Shown here piece by piece: positions 6,462 through 14,113 of a DNA stretch of 60,234 bases (its first letter is position 1; the number at the start of each line of letters is the position of its first letter). Under the pieces are notes generated by a model, which worked only from the letters and a program-made list of their open reading frames with translations, was not told the DNA's origin and made no database searches. Origin of the DNA: a virus; IMG/VR virus record IMGVR_UViG_3300037961_004087, positions 1-60,234 of that record, one strand, 5' to 3'. The position numbers and the translations under genes are program-made.

Positions 6462-6924
6462 AGATTATTTGAATGATTCAGATGTGCTTGGTATTGCAAA
6501 CTCAGCAGCATCTTCGTTCTTTGGATCACTATCTAAAGACGAGATAAAAAACTGTGTTCTAAATGCGATATGGAAAGCATCTAAGAAATATGACAAAAGG
6601 CACAAGACTAAATTTAGCTCTTATGTACACAAGGGGGTGGTATTAGAGTGCTTGAACCAAAGAAGATTTAATAAAAATAAGAATCAACTTGGTAACTCGT
6701 CATATTACAGTATTCCAGACCCCAAAAACTGTTTTGAGCAAACTGATATGAAAGATTTGATTGATTCAGTTTGCGAAGATCCCTCACTGATTTACGATAA
6801 ATACTATAAAAATATGACTATAAAAGAAATGTCGGAAGATAGGGGTCTTTGTGGGGAAACGATTAGAATAAGATTGAAAAAAAATCTTGAAAAAGTAAAA
6901 AATGCGATCAAGAAAAGTGTATAA
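6445..6924 (+). CDS. Sigma70-family-like RNA polymerase sigma factor
   Basis: 159 residues with the two-domain plan of a minimal sigma factor. Residues about 34-70 resemble region 2 (AIWKASKKYDKRHKTKFSSY, the KYD...KFSSY pattern that contacts the -10 element and core polymerase). Residues about 122-155 resemble a region 4 helix-turn-helix (MTIKEMSEDRGLCGETIRIR). The start is a TTG at 6445 with AGGAG seven bases upstream. It would redirect host RNA polymerase to phage promoters, as small late sigma factors do in T4-like phages. It lies just before the abundant-type protein gene at 7000, whose upstream region has a -10-like GTGTATAATA without a -35. Confidence 0.75.
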   Translation: MSKKIEDYLNDSDVLGIANSAASSFFGSLSKDEIKNCVLNAIWKASKKYDKRHKTKFSSYVHKGVVLECLNQRRFNKNKNQLGNSSYYSIPDPKNCFEQTDMKDLIDSVCEDPSLIYDKYYKNMTIKEMSEDRGLCGETIRIRLKKNLEKVKNAIKKSV

Positions 6925-6926
6925 TA
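6917..6926 (+). promoter_or_regulatory. -10-only element, candidate late promoter
   Basis: GTGTATAATA overlaps the end of the sigma-like gene, about 75 bases before the virion-like gene at 7000. No -35 match lies at 17 bases (AAAAAA is there instead). The identical decamer occurs on the minus strand at 57911-57920, before the virion-type gene at 57878. Late promoters of T4-like phages also consist of a -10 element only. Confidence 0.35.
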
Positions 6927-6999
6927 GTGTGGACTTGGACCTACAGTTAGGAATTTAGGAATCTAATTATTTTTTATTATTTTTATTAGGAGATTTACT

Positions 7000-7665
7000 A
7001 TGCCTACTGTACGTCCTTCCGGTGCTGGCGATGAAGCTGTTGGCCTCGGAGAAGTTCGAGACGGTGGAACTGTCCTTCGTGGCGGTTCAAATTCCGCTGG
7101 TGTCATGACTAAGAACCTTAGCTTGGCCGACATCGCTGACGATCAAGGCCAGAGCTTTGGTTCAAAAGTTATTGCTAATCACGGAGATGGTGCTGCTACC
7201 ACCGATATGGCTGGTGTGATTAAAGCTCAAGGTGGTGTTTCTCAGTCTGGTACTGCTGGAACTACGGTTCTTGGGTATCAATCTGATGGAACTGAATGGA
7301 TTTTTAAAGGCGGTAATGTTACCACTACAATTGCTGGCGTTGCAAATACCACGCTGATTGGTGGTGCTGCTGGTCCTGATCCGGTTCGTGATAACGTTGC
7401 TCAACTTGAGACATATCGCGATCATGGTTCTCTTGATCTTGATGTAGCCGCTGCTCCTTCTACCACCTTTAATCCAGCGAGAACAATCACTGGTGGTGGT
7501 GCGTTGAAAAATTACATCAACCCTGCGGTTGCTGGTGGTTCAACAAGCTCTGCCGATTCTGCTGCCAATACGACTCGCGGAATCCCCGGAGAGTTTGTCT
7601 ACAGAGACGGTTCTGCAAATCCAATTCAAGACGACTTCAAATCTAAAGAAGCCGCTGAAGGGTGA
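7000..7665 (+). CDS. Gly/Ala/Thr-rich protein, probable abundant virion protein
   Basis: 221 residues, low in Cys and Lys, rich in Gly, Ala and Thr (SGTAGTTVLGYQSDGTEWIF), with a short NYINPAVAGGS segment and a flexible acidic tail. Codons are richer in G and C at third positions than in neighbours, as often seen for abundant virion proteins. It has a clean AGGAG site, its own upstream -10-like element and its own terminator, so it may be a single-gene late transcript. A head decoration or fibre role is plausible; no family is recognised. Confidence 0.65.
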   Translation: MPTVRPSGAGDEAVGLGEVRDGGTVLRGGSNSAGVMTKNLSLADIADDQGQSFGSKVIANHGDGAATTDMAGVIKAQGGVSQSGTAGTTVLGYQSDGTEWIFKGGNVTTTIAGVANTTLIGGAAGPDPVRDNVAQLETYRDHGSLDLDVAAAPSTTFNPARTITGGGALKNYINPAVAGGSTSSADSAANTTRGIPGEFVYRDGSANPIQDDFKSKEAAEG

Positions 7666-7686
7666 TTTCCTAGATAGCATTATACT

Positions 7687-7718
7687 TAGCCCCCAAATGC
7701 GGGGGCTAGGTTTTTTTT
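7687..7718 (+). terminator. Rho-independent terminator
   Basis: TAGCCCCC (7687-7694) and GGGGGCTA (7701-7708) form a perfect 8-bp stem with a 6-base loop, followed by eight T at 7711-7718. It closes the transcript of the 7000 gene just before the PAS gene. Confidence 0.95.
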
Positions 7719-7729
7719 AGGAGATCGAA

Positions 7730-8305
7730 ATGATTACACCTGAATTTGCAGGAGCAGTAGCCACGCTAGTCGGGGCTGGAATAGCAATATTAGCATTTGT
7801 GTGGAGAATATTTAAAGTAACTGGTGTCTTTTTAAAAGACCACGAAGAAATAAAGGTCTCCATCGAGACTATTAGAGCAGAGGTTACACCTAATAGTGGA
7901 AAGTCATTGAAAGATACTGTAAATTCATTGAAAAAAACTTGTGATAGAATAGAAACTAGACAGAAGGTATTGGACCAAAGATCAAAGGCTGCACTCCATT
8001 ATTCAGATAGACCCCTATTTGAAACTGATGTGAACGGTAGATTGACTTGGTGTAATGCATCCTTCCAAGAATTAACCAAAGACAACGGTAGTTGTAAAGA
8101 AGGATTCGATTGGCTAACGGTTATTGACGATGATCGAAGAGAAGATTTCCTAAAAGAATTTAACTCTTGTCTAAAGATGTGTCGTAAAATAGATATTGAA
8201 ACCGTTTCGGTACATGGACGAATTATACATTTTGTAGGATACCCGTACACAGTTGATACGGATGTCCATGAAGGTTTTTTAATTCATCTTTATAAAGGAG
8301 AATGA
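7730..8305 (+). CDS. Membrane-anchored PAS-domain protein
   Basis: 191 residues. One N-terminal transmembrane segment (GAVATLVGAGIAILAFVW, about residues 8-27) is followed by a helical linker that may be a coiled coil (DTVNSLKKTCDRIETRQKVL). Residues about 95-188 form a PAS domain: PLFETDVNGRLTWCNASFQE, then WLTVIDDDRREDFLKEF. PAS domains sense ligands, redox state or light, or mediate dimerisation. No kinase, GGDEF or methyl-accepting output domain follows, so the domain stands alone. Neighbours are a holin-like protein and a peptidase, so it may gate a lysis or envelope step. The PAS call is by motif; the role is inferred. Confidence 0.75.
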   Translation: MITPEFAGAVATLVGAGIAILAFVWRIFKVTGVFLKDHEEIKVSIETIRAEVTPNSGKSLKDTVNSLKKTCDRIETRQKVLDQRSKAALHYSDRPLFETDVNGRLTWCNASFQELTKDNGSCKEGFDWLTVIDDDRREDFLKEFNSCLKMCRKIDIETVSVHGRIIHFVGYPYTVDTDVHEGFLIHLYKGE

Positions 8306-8307
8306 AT

Positions 8308-8526
8308 ATGGGCGAAGGTTCAAAAAGATTTAAACTTAATTGGGGAGACCTTACTGGGGTCGTTAAAAACGCTTTACTTGTCGGTGGTGCTGCTGCACTC
8401 ACTGTTGTTGCAGAGAATTTGGAGGTTATCGACATTGGGTTGTATACCCCTTTGTTCGTGCCGATCATCGCTGTGGGTCTTGACACAGCAATTAAATGGA
8501 TGAAAGACGCTTCAAAAGAGGATTAA
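8308..8526 (+). CDS. Small membrane protein, holin-like
   Basis: 72 residues with two hydrophobic segments (VVKNALLVGGAAALTVVAEN and YTPLFVPIIAVGLDTAI), a charged N terminus (GEGSKRFKLNW) and a charged C terminus (KWMKDASKED). This is the plan of class II holins. An ATG at 8302 overlaps the PAS stop, but AGGAG (8296-8300) is best spaced for the ATG at 8308. It precedes the papain-like peptidase, the usual holin-lytic enzyme order. Holins lack conserved motifs, so this rests on size, topology and position. Confidence 0.55.
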   Translation: MGEGSKRFKLNWGDLTGVVKNALLVGGAAALTVVAENLEVIDIGLYTPLFVPIIAVGLDTAIKWMKDASKED

Positions 8527-8539
8527 CTAGGAGTTTGCG

Positions 8540-9463
8540 ATGGACTTTAATACACCACGCGATTTGCTAAATGCGTATCGCAATGGTTTTGAGGGTAGCA
8601 TATGCGATCAAGAAGAGACCGCAGAGTTACTCGCTAAATTAGAGACTCCACTCTTTGGCGTTGCTGCACACACACTCTCTGGTGCAGGGGAAGGTAAACT
8701 TTCTCTGCCCTTTCTTTCTTTGCTAAAATACGACAAGGGTTTTGGCCCAGCAGAAAAGCAAACAACCGGAGACTGTGTATCGCACTCAACTAGAAACGCT
8801 ATTGATGTGACAAGAGCAGTAGAAATCGACATAAAGGGTGAGTCAGAAGAATTCGTTAATCGTAGTGCAACCGAAGCAATCTATCAATCCAGAGGCCACA
8901 AGGGTCAGGGTATGACCTGTTCGGGTGCAGCCAAGTATGTCCACCAGAAAGGTGGGATTCTTTTAAGAAAAAATTATGGTTCAGTAGACCTATCTAAATA
9001 TAATTCTTCTCTTGGTGCTAGACATAGAATTCCTAAGAGTATTTATATTGATGAAGCTAATAAGCATCAGGTTAAAACCATATCAATGATTACAACTATA
9101 GAAGAAGCTAGAGATGCTTTAGCCAATGGTTACGGCATATCTGTGTGTTCTGGTTATGGTTTTTCAAGCCGCAGAGACTCAAACGGTATCGCTAAAAGAG
9201 GTAGCGGCTGGAGTCATGCTATGGCTTGGATTGCTTGCGATGACACTAAAAAGCGTTATAGAGAAACATTATTCTTAGTTCAAAATAGTTGGGGTAAATG
9301 GAATAGTGGGCCGAAAGTTCATGGTCAACCGGAAGGTAGTTTTTGGATTAGAGAAAGAGATGCTAGAGGTATGTTGGCATCAAATGGCTCTTGGGTATTC
9401 AGCGATGTAGACGGTTTTCCAGCGAGAAAGCTGCCTAATTATAATTTTAAAAAGTTTCTTTAG
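8540..9463 (+). CDS. Papain-like (C1-type) cysteine peptidase
   Basis: 307 residues with the full papain catalytic set: Gln and Cys in KQTTGDCVSHSTRNAI (about residues 75-90), His in GSGWSHAMAWIACDD (about residue 227) and Asn in LVQNSWGKWNSG. No signal peptide is visible, so export would need the holin-like protein before it. It could be a lytic enzyme acting on a protein-rich envelope, a virion maturation protease or an anti-host factor. It has no peptidoglycan-binding domain. AGGAG lies eight bases before the ATG. The catalytic triad is clear; the substrate is inferred from the neighbourhood. Confidence 0.8.
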   Translation: MDFNTPRDLLNAYRNGFEGSICDQEETAELLAKLETPLFGVAAHTLSGAGEGKLSLPFLSLLKYDKGFGPAEKQTTGDCVSHSTRNAIDVTRAVEIDIKGESEEFVNRSATEAIYQSRGHKGQGMTCSGAAKYVHQKGGILLRKNYGSVDLSKYNSSLGARHRIPKSIYIDEANKHQVKTISMITTIEEARDALANGYGISVCSGYGFSSRRDSNGIAKRGSGWSHAMAWIACDDTKKRYRETLFLVQNSWGKWNSGPKVHGQPEGSFWIRERDARGMLASNGSWVFSDVDGFPARKLPNYNFKKFL

Positions 9464-9472
9464 GGTAATGAT

Positions 9473-10057
9473 ATGTACAAGTATTTAGTATTATTTTGTC
9501 TGCTGCTCTCTGGTTGTATGCCATCACCAAGTGTGCATGTAGAAAGTCATCCAGACTATAGAGCATTTATTTCTACGAGAATAGCCTTAGCATCAATGGT
9601 TAATCCTGTAGTCCCAGACGATGAAGAAAATGAAGAACTTTGCGATGGCTCTGGTTGGATTGTTCAAGGTGATGGTCACAGAACCGAATGTCCGGGCTGT
9701 AAAGCCTGCGAAAAGTCAGCTTATCTACAAGAAGATGAATATTATGTGTACCATTTCGGTGCAAAGTGGTGTGCCCCCTGCGAAAAGTTAAAGAAAGAGA
9801 CTTGGGAAAATAAAGATGTTAAGCAATTTTTTAAGAATAAGAACATAGAACTCATCTTGTTAGATGTAGACAATCCAAAACACAGTGAGTTTTTTAAGTA
9901 TTACAAAGTTGAAAAATATCCAACCGTGATACTTTTAGATAAAGATAAGTTGTCAAATGTAATGTACAGATCTATTGGTTTTAAAGATAGTGATACTATG
10001 ATTAAATCTATAGATGAAAATATTCCCGCATCCGTTTTGGAAGACGACAATGAATGA
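9473..10057 (+). CDS. Thioredoxin-like lipoprotein
   Basis: 194 residues. The N terminus YKYLVLFCLLLSGCMPSP is a lipoprotein signal with lipobox LLSG-C. A middle Cys cluster (CDGSG...DGHRTECPGCKAC) may bind metal. The C-terminal half is a thioredoxin fold with active site WCAPC, a cis-Pro strand (VEKYPTVILLDK) and the usual length. It would act at the membrane or in the periplasm, making or reducing disulfides. It follows the peptidase, so it may help fold exported Cys-containing phage proteins. The combination of zinc-ribbon-like cluster and thioredoxin on a lipoprotein is unusual for a phage. Confidence 0.8.
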   Translation: MYKYLVLFCLLLSGCMPSPSVHVESHPDYRAFISTRIALASMVNPVVPDDEENEELCDGSGWIVQGDGHRTECPGCKACEKSAYLQEDEYYVYHFGAKWCAPCEKLKKETWENKDVKQFFKNKNIELILLDVDNPKHSEFFKYYKVEKYPTVILLDKDKLSNVMYRSIGFKDSDTMIKSIDENIPASVLEDDNE

Positions 10058-10382
10058 TCTAGAAAAAGTAGCAAATAGAATATCTTCTCACATATCAGCA
10101 AAAGATCAAAACTTTGGAATTGACCCCGCAACTGTAACACTGATTATAAGTATTATTATAAATCTTGTTAGATTGTGGTGGAATTGTAGAAGTGCTGAAA
10201 AAATTCAAGGGGAACTTCGCAACCCGTCTTGGTTGTTTAAGTTGTTTTTGAAGAGAGAGATAAGAAAAAAAGTAAAGTCCGGTAATCGTAGAAAGACGAT
10301 GTACGGTGCTTTCATAGATGTTGGTAAAAATTTATCGGAAAAAGAATTAAATAATATTTTAAGAGAAATCGGAGGAAACTAA
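10050..10382 (+). CDS. Small membrane protein with basic C terminus
   Basis: 110 residues from the ATG at 10050, which overlaps the end of the lipoprotein gene. One transmembrane segment (TVTLIISIIINLVRLWW, about residues 28-46) is followed by a basic region (KREIRKKVKSGNRRKTM). It belongs to the run of membrane genes between the peptidase and the terminator at 11315. I recognise no family. Confidence 0.6.
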   Translation: MNDLEKVANRISSHISAKDQNFGIDPATVTLIISIIINLVRLWWNCRSAEKIQGELRNPSWLFKLFLKREIRKKVKSGNRRKTMYGAFIDVGKNLSEKELNNILREIGGN

Positions 10383-10669
10383 TGACTATGTTTCAGTGGG
10401 TAATGATTGGTTTGGCGGGTATCCTTGTTGCACCGATCTTTTGGGAAAAGGCTAAGGGTTTTATTCCACAAAGTAAACAACCTGAACCTGTACCAGAACC
10501 ACCAGAACAAGACACGGAAGATACTTGCGATGGGTTGGTTGATGTTGTTGAGTGTTGGGATCATCTTTTACAGTGTTGTGAATCGCAAGATATGCATGAT
10601 GCTTCAAGAGAATTAAGAAAGATCTTTCCCCTTTTCGTAATTTCTACCCCAAAGGAGGAGGAAGTATGA
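10382..10669 (+). CDS. Small membrane protein with acidic Pro-rich tail
   Basis: 95 residues. An N-terminal hydrophobic segment (FQWVMIGLAGILVAPIFW) is followed by PEPVPEPPEQ and an acidic region with four Cys (TCDGL, VECWDHLLQCCES). It overlaps the previous stop (TAATG) with GGAGG at good spacing. The exported Cys residues could be clients of the thioredoxin-like lipoprotein. Function is unknown. Confidence 0.6.
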   Translation: MTMFQWVMIGLAGILVAPIFWEKAKGFIPQSKQPEPVPEPPEQDTEDTCDGLVDVVECWDHLLQCCESQDMHDASRELRKIFPLFVISTPKEEEV

Positions 10670-11133
10670 GCAACAATTTAAGAATTGGACTAGCGTTTAT
10701 TCTAGTTGTCGTAGGATTATTTGGTGAGTCAACAATTGGTTGGTTTAAAGATAATGTAGAAGTTGTTAATGAACCGGAAGTAAAAATTACTGAACCTTCA
10801 TTAGAAAATAAAGAGTTAGTAAGACCAATTAGTGAAATAGATTTCTCTAAAGAAGATGCCAAATTAGTTTCTTGTTATTTTTTAGAAGTAGCAGATGTGG
10901 TTGAAGATGATTCACAAGTAATTAAAACAACTGAAACATTTTCTAACTTTAATCTTATGTCTGGGCTTTTACATTTTAATACAAAGTTTGCAGGTAAATA
11001 CGATGGTCTTGGAGATGCCGTAGAAAGTGCTGTTCAAAACACTATAGGTTTAGATAATCAAGCCTTGACACCTGACAAAAGAAAAGATTTGGTAGAAATC
11101 TTAGAAGCAATCGCTTGGAGTGCCAATCAATGA
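10666..11133 (+). CDS. Membrane-anchored exported protein, unknown
   Basis: 155 residues. An N-terminal anchor (IGLAFILVVVGLFGESTI) precedes an acidic soluble region (KLVSCYFLEVADVVEDDSQV) and a helical end (RKDLVEILEAIAWSANQ). It overlaps the preceding gene by four bases and has a strong GGAGGAGG site. It probably shares the module's envelope location. No motif is recognised. Confidence 0.6.
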   Translation: MSNNLRIGLAFILVVVGLFGESTIGWFKDNVEVVNEPEVKITEPSLENKELVRPISEIDFSKEDAKLVSCYFLEVADVVEDDSQVIKTTETFSNFNLMSGLLHFNTKFAGKYDGLGDAVESAVQNTIGLDNQALTPDKRKDLVEILEAIAWSANQ

Positions 11134-11309
11134 GTTTAATTGATGGTATCCTAGAAAGCGTTCTCAAAAAATATGGTATTGAAAAAACCGATATTGACAA
11201 AGCAAAAAGAGTCATGGATAAAATAAAATTCACCAAACGTAACGGTGAAAATTATCTAATCATTGACATTGGTGATGGAGTAGAATTAAGCATAAAACAA
11301 AAAGACTAA
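11130..11309 (+). CDS. Small soluble protein, unknown
   Basis: 59 residues from the ATG at 11130, which overlaps the previous stop (ATGA). It has an N-terminal helix (MSLIDGILESVLKKYGIEKT) and a beta-hairpin end (NYLIIDIGDGVELSIKQKD). It is the last gene before the terminator at 11315. No family is recognised. Confidence 0.55.
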   Translation: MSLIDGILESVLKKYGIEKTDIDKAKRVMDKIKFTKRNGENYLIIDIGDGVELSIKQKD

Positions 11310-11314
11310 ACCAA

Positions 11315-11355
11315 ACCCACAGTATCTCTTGACTGCTGATATTGTGGGTTTTTTT
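11315..11355 (+). terminator. Rho-independent terminator
   Basis: ACCCACAGTATC (11315-11326) pairs with GATATTGTGGGT (11338-11349) over 12 bp with one wobble, followed by seven T. It separates the envelope module from the nucleotide/replication operon. Confidence 0.95.
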
Positions 11356-11366
11356 ATATTTACCGC

Positions 11367-11395
11367 TTGACAATTTCGGTTTCGTAGACTATAAT
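11367..11395 (+). promoter_or_regulatory. Sigma70-type promoter P3 of the nrd operon
   Basis: TTGACA (11367-11372), 17-base spacer ending CGTAGAC, TATAAT (11390-11395). It directly follows the terminator and precedes nrdA by 55 bases. A second -10-like TATAAT at 11430 has no -35. Confidence 0.92.
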
Positions 11396-11450
11396 AGAGT
11401 GAACTACCCAAAGAAATCGACAACTTTTGTATAATACAAGGAATAACTAG

Positions 11451-13679
11451 ATGCAGGTTACAAAAAGAGATGGATCAAAAGAAGATTTCTCTGTTGAAAA
11501 GATCCATAAAGTTGTAAGCTGGGCTGTCAAAGGTATTAATGGCGTATCATTGTCTGACGTTGAAATGAACGCAAACCTGTCCCTATATGATGGGATCAGT
11601 AGCTCAGAAATTCATAAGATTCTTATCAAATCGGCTAACGACCTAATATCAACATCATCCCCGAACTACCAATATGTTGCTGCTAGACTTCTTAATATGC
11701 AACTCAGAAAAGAAGTTTGGGGTTATGGGGATCAACCAACTGACTTTCTAATGTTCATGCGTAGGAACATAGATAATGGAGTTTATGATCCACAAATAGA
11801 GAAAAAGTGGAATGAGGAACAGATCGACGCTCTAGGTAAATACATCAATCATAGTCGTGATGATATGTTTACATATGCCGGTCTACAACAGTTGATTGAT
11901 AAATACTTGGTGAAAAATAGAAGCACAGGACACATTTATGAGACTCCACAGTTTGCTTATATGGCTATTGCCATGTGTTTATTCGATGATATTAACGAAG
12001 TAAAGAAGGCATATGACTGTTATTCAACGTTCCAAATTAACCTACCTACTCCTATCATGGCTGGTGTTAGGACTAATATACGCCAGTTTGCATCATGTGT
12101 TTTGGTTGATATTGATGATAACCTTGATGCTATTTTTTCCAGCATACATGCTGTTGGAAAATACACCGCCAGACGAGCAGGAATTGGACTCAACATCGGA
12201 CGTATGCGACCAATCAACTCACCCATCAGAGGCGGCGAAGTCATCCACACAGGACTCATTCCATATTTAAAGAACTTTGAGTCGGCAGTCAAATCAACGT
12301 CTCAGAATGGGCTTCGTGGAGGCTCTGCTACGGTGCATGTACCATTCTGGCATTATGAGATTGAGGACATTATGGTTCTTAAAAACAATGCCGGTACAGA
12401 CGACAACAGAGTGCGTAAATTAGATTACAGTATTCAGTTTTGTAAGCTATTCTATGATCGTTTAATTGCTAACGAAGATATTACCCTGTTCAGCCCCAAC
12501 GAAGCAAAGGGTTTGTATGAGGCGTTTGGTAACAACGAGAAGTTTGAAGAGCTATATCTTAAATATGAAAGAGCAACATCTTTAAAGTTTAAGAAGAAAG
12601 TTCCCGCACGAAAGCTGGCAGAAATCTTTGCTCGCGAACGTCTGGAAACTGGGCGTATCTACAGTATGAATATTGACTCAGCCAATGAACACGGATCGTG
12701 GAGTGTACCATGCTATATGTCAAATCTTTGTCAAGAAATTATTCATCCGACAAATCCTATTCAGGCTATTGATGATGCAGAAGGTGAGATTGGTATTTGC
12801 ATTTTGTCGGCTTTGAACCTGTTGGAGATGAACGATGAGAAAGATATTGAAGAAGCATGTCGAATTGCTGTACGGACTCTTGACTCTGTTATTGATTACC
12901 AAGATTACCCCGTACTTGCAGGCGAAAACTTTACCAAAAATAGGCGATCACTTGGAATTGGTATTACTAACCTTGCTGGTTTCTTAGCTAAGAACAAACT
13001 AAAGTATGAAGATCCCGAAGCGTTAGAGTTGATTCATGAGACTATGGAACAGATCCAGTGGAATCTGCTAAATGCAAGTTGTGAGTTGGCAGAAGAAAAG
13101 GGTGCATGTTCTAAATTTGATGAAACTAAATACTCGGACGGTCTTTTACCTATCGACTGGTACAAGAAAACTGTAGACGAATTAATTAAACCAAATTATA
13201 ACATGGATTGGGAGGGGTTACGTGAGAGGATTAAAAAACATGGTCTTCGGCACTCTACTCTATCTGCTGTTATGCCTTGCGAGTCTAGCTCCGTTATTCA
13301 GAACTCTACCAATGGAATTGAACCCGTCAGATCGTTGCTGATTCACAAGAAGGCAAAAAATGGTGTACTGAAACAATTAGTGCCAAATTATCATATGAGA
13401 AAGAACTTCTACACGCTTGCGTGGGACATGCCAAACAATCAAGCCATGCTCAACGTAGCTGCTGTGATCCAGAAGTTTGTGGATATGAGTATGAGTACAA
13501 ACCTATACTACAATTACTCTCACTACGAGGATGGAAATATTCCACTGAGTGTTCTTATCAAAGATCAAATCTATGGCTATAAGTATGGATTAAAGAATTT
13601 CTACTATGCCAACACGCCGGATGGTGATGGCGAAACAGAAAAAGAAATGAACTGCGAATCAGGAGCATGTGCAATATGA
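11451..13679 (+). CDS. nrdA: Class I ribonucleotide reductase, alpha subunit
   Basis: 742 residues, close to the E. coli length. The N terminus is an ATP cone (VTKRDGSKEDFSVEKIHKVV), so allosteric activity control is possible. The substrate-site cysteines are in FASCVLV (about residue 216) and SNLCQEI (about residue 427). The finger-loop region PCESSSVIQNSTNGIEPVR departs slightly from the usual PTETSS form. The C terminus ends CESGACAI, the redox pair re-reduced by thioredoxin or glutaredoxin. With NrdB it converts ribonucleoside to deoxyribonucleoside diphosphates. It is the first gene after promoter P3. A small exported protein gene separates it from nrdB. Confidence 0.97.
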   Translation: MQVTKRDGSKEDFSVEKIHKVVSWAVKGINGVSLSDVEMNANLSLYDGISSSEIHKILIKSANDLISTSSPNYQYVAARLLNMQLRKEVWGYGDQPTDFLMFMRRNIDNGVYDPQIEKKWNEEQIDALGKYINHSRDDMFTYAGLQQLIDKYLVKNRSTGHIYETPQFAYMAIAMCLFDDINEVKKAYDCYSTFQINLPTPIMAGVRTNIRQFASCVLVDIDDNLDAIFSSIHAVGKYTARRAGIGLNIGRMRPINSPIRGGEVIHTGLIPYLKNFESAVKSTSQNGLRGGSATVHVPFWHYEIEDIMVLKNNAGTDDNRVRKLDYSIQFCKLFYDRLIANEDITLFSPNEAKGLYEAFGNNEKFEELYLKYERATSLKFKKKVPARKLAEIFARERLETGRIYSMNIDSANEHGSWSVPCYMSNLCQEIIHPTNPIQAIDDAEGEIGICILSALNLLEMNDEKDIEEACRIAVRTLDSVIDYQDYPVLAGENFTKNRRSLGIGITNLAGFLAKNKLKYEDPEALELIHETMEQIQWNLLNASCELAEEKGACSKFDETKYSDGLLPIDWYKKTVDELIKPNYNMDWEGLRERIKKHGLRHSTLSAVMPCESSSVIQNSTNGIEPVRSLLIHKKAKNGVLKQLVPNYHMRKNFYTLAWDMPNNQAMLNVAAVIQKFVDMSMSTNLYYNYSHYEDGNIPLSVLIKDQIYGYKYGLKNFYYANTPDGDGETEKEMNCESGACAI

Positions 13680-14113
13680 TTAGCCTTTTATTTGCAGTTA
13701 TATTAAGCATAACGCCTGTTCAAACACATGTGGTTGACTACGTTGACATTATCGAAGTGAACCACGTACATAGGAATTGGGCAGATCCAAACACCCCAAC
13801 ACTAGAACAATGTATTTACAAAAACTGGAAGAGAACATATTATTGGAGCAAGACCAAAGAAGATAGGGTGTGGGGACATAACTTTGAGATAGTTGATTGG
13901 AGGATGTTAGATAAAACCGGACTTCCACAAAAGAATTGGAGAACCGGAAAGTGGGAACAGATATTCTACGATAACAAGTCTAAATGTATGAGAAAAATAA
14001 TCGCTATTGGAACGATAACTTCTCACACAACTTATGACCCAGAAGTAGAAGCAAGAGATTTTTTATCACCAGAATACAGAATAAAACTTAGTAAACCAAG
14101 AGAGCAGAAATGA
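13676..14113 (+). CDS. Small exported protein between nrdA and nrdB
   Basis: 145 residues from the ATG at 13676, which overlaps the nrdA stop (ATGA) and lies ten bases after AGGAG; an ATG at 13667 is too close to that site. A signal peptide (ISLLFAVILSITPVQTHV) precedes a polar, Trp/Tyr-rich mature part (YKNWKRTYYWSKTKEDRVWG) with two Cys. It overlaps the nrdB start, so all three genes are coupled. Its place in an nrd operon is odd because the protein would leave the cytoplasm. No family is recognised. Confidence 0.65.
   Translation: MISLLFAVILSITPVQTHVVDYVDIIEVNHVHRNWADPNTPTLEQCIYKNWKRTYYWSKTKEDRVWGHNFEIVDWRMLDKTGLPQKNWRTGKWEQIFYDNKSKCMRKIIAIGTITSHTTYDPEVEARDFLSPEYRIKLSKPREQK

Noticed and set aside
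12013-12270. A hydrophobic frame of 85 residues inside nrdA.
   Set aside because: It lies within one of the most conserved parts of nrdA, the ribosome site spacing is poor, and hydrophobic shadow frames are expected by chance.
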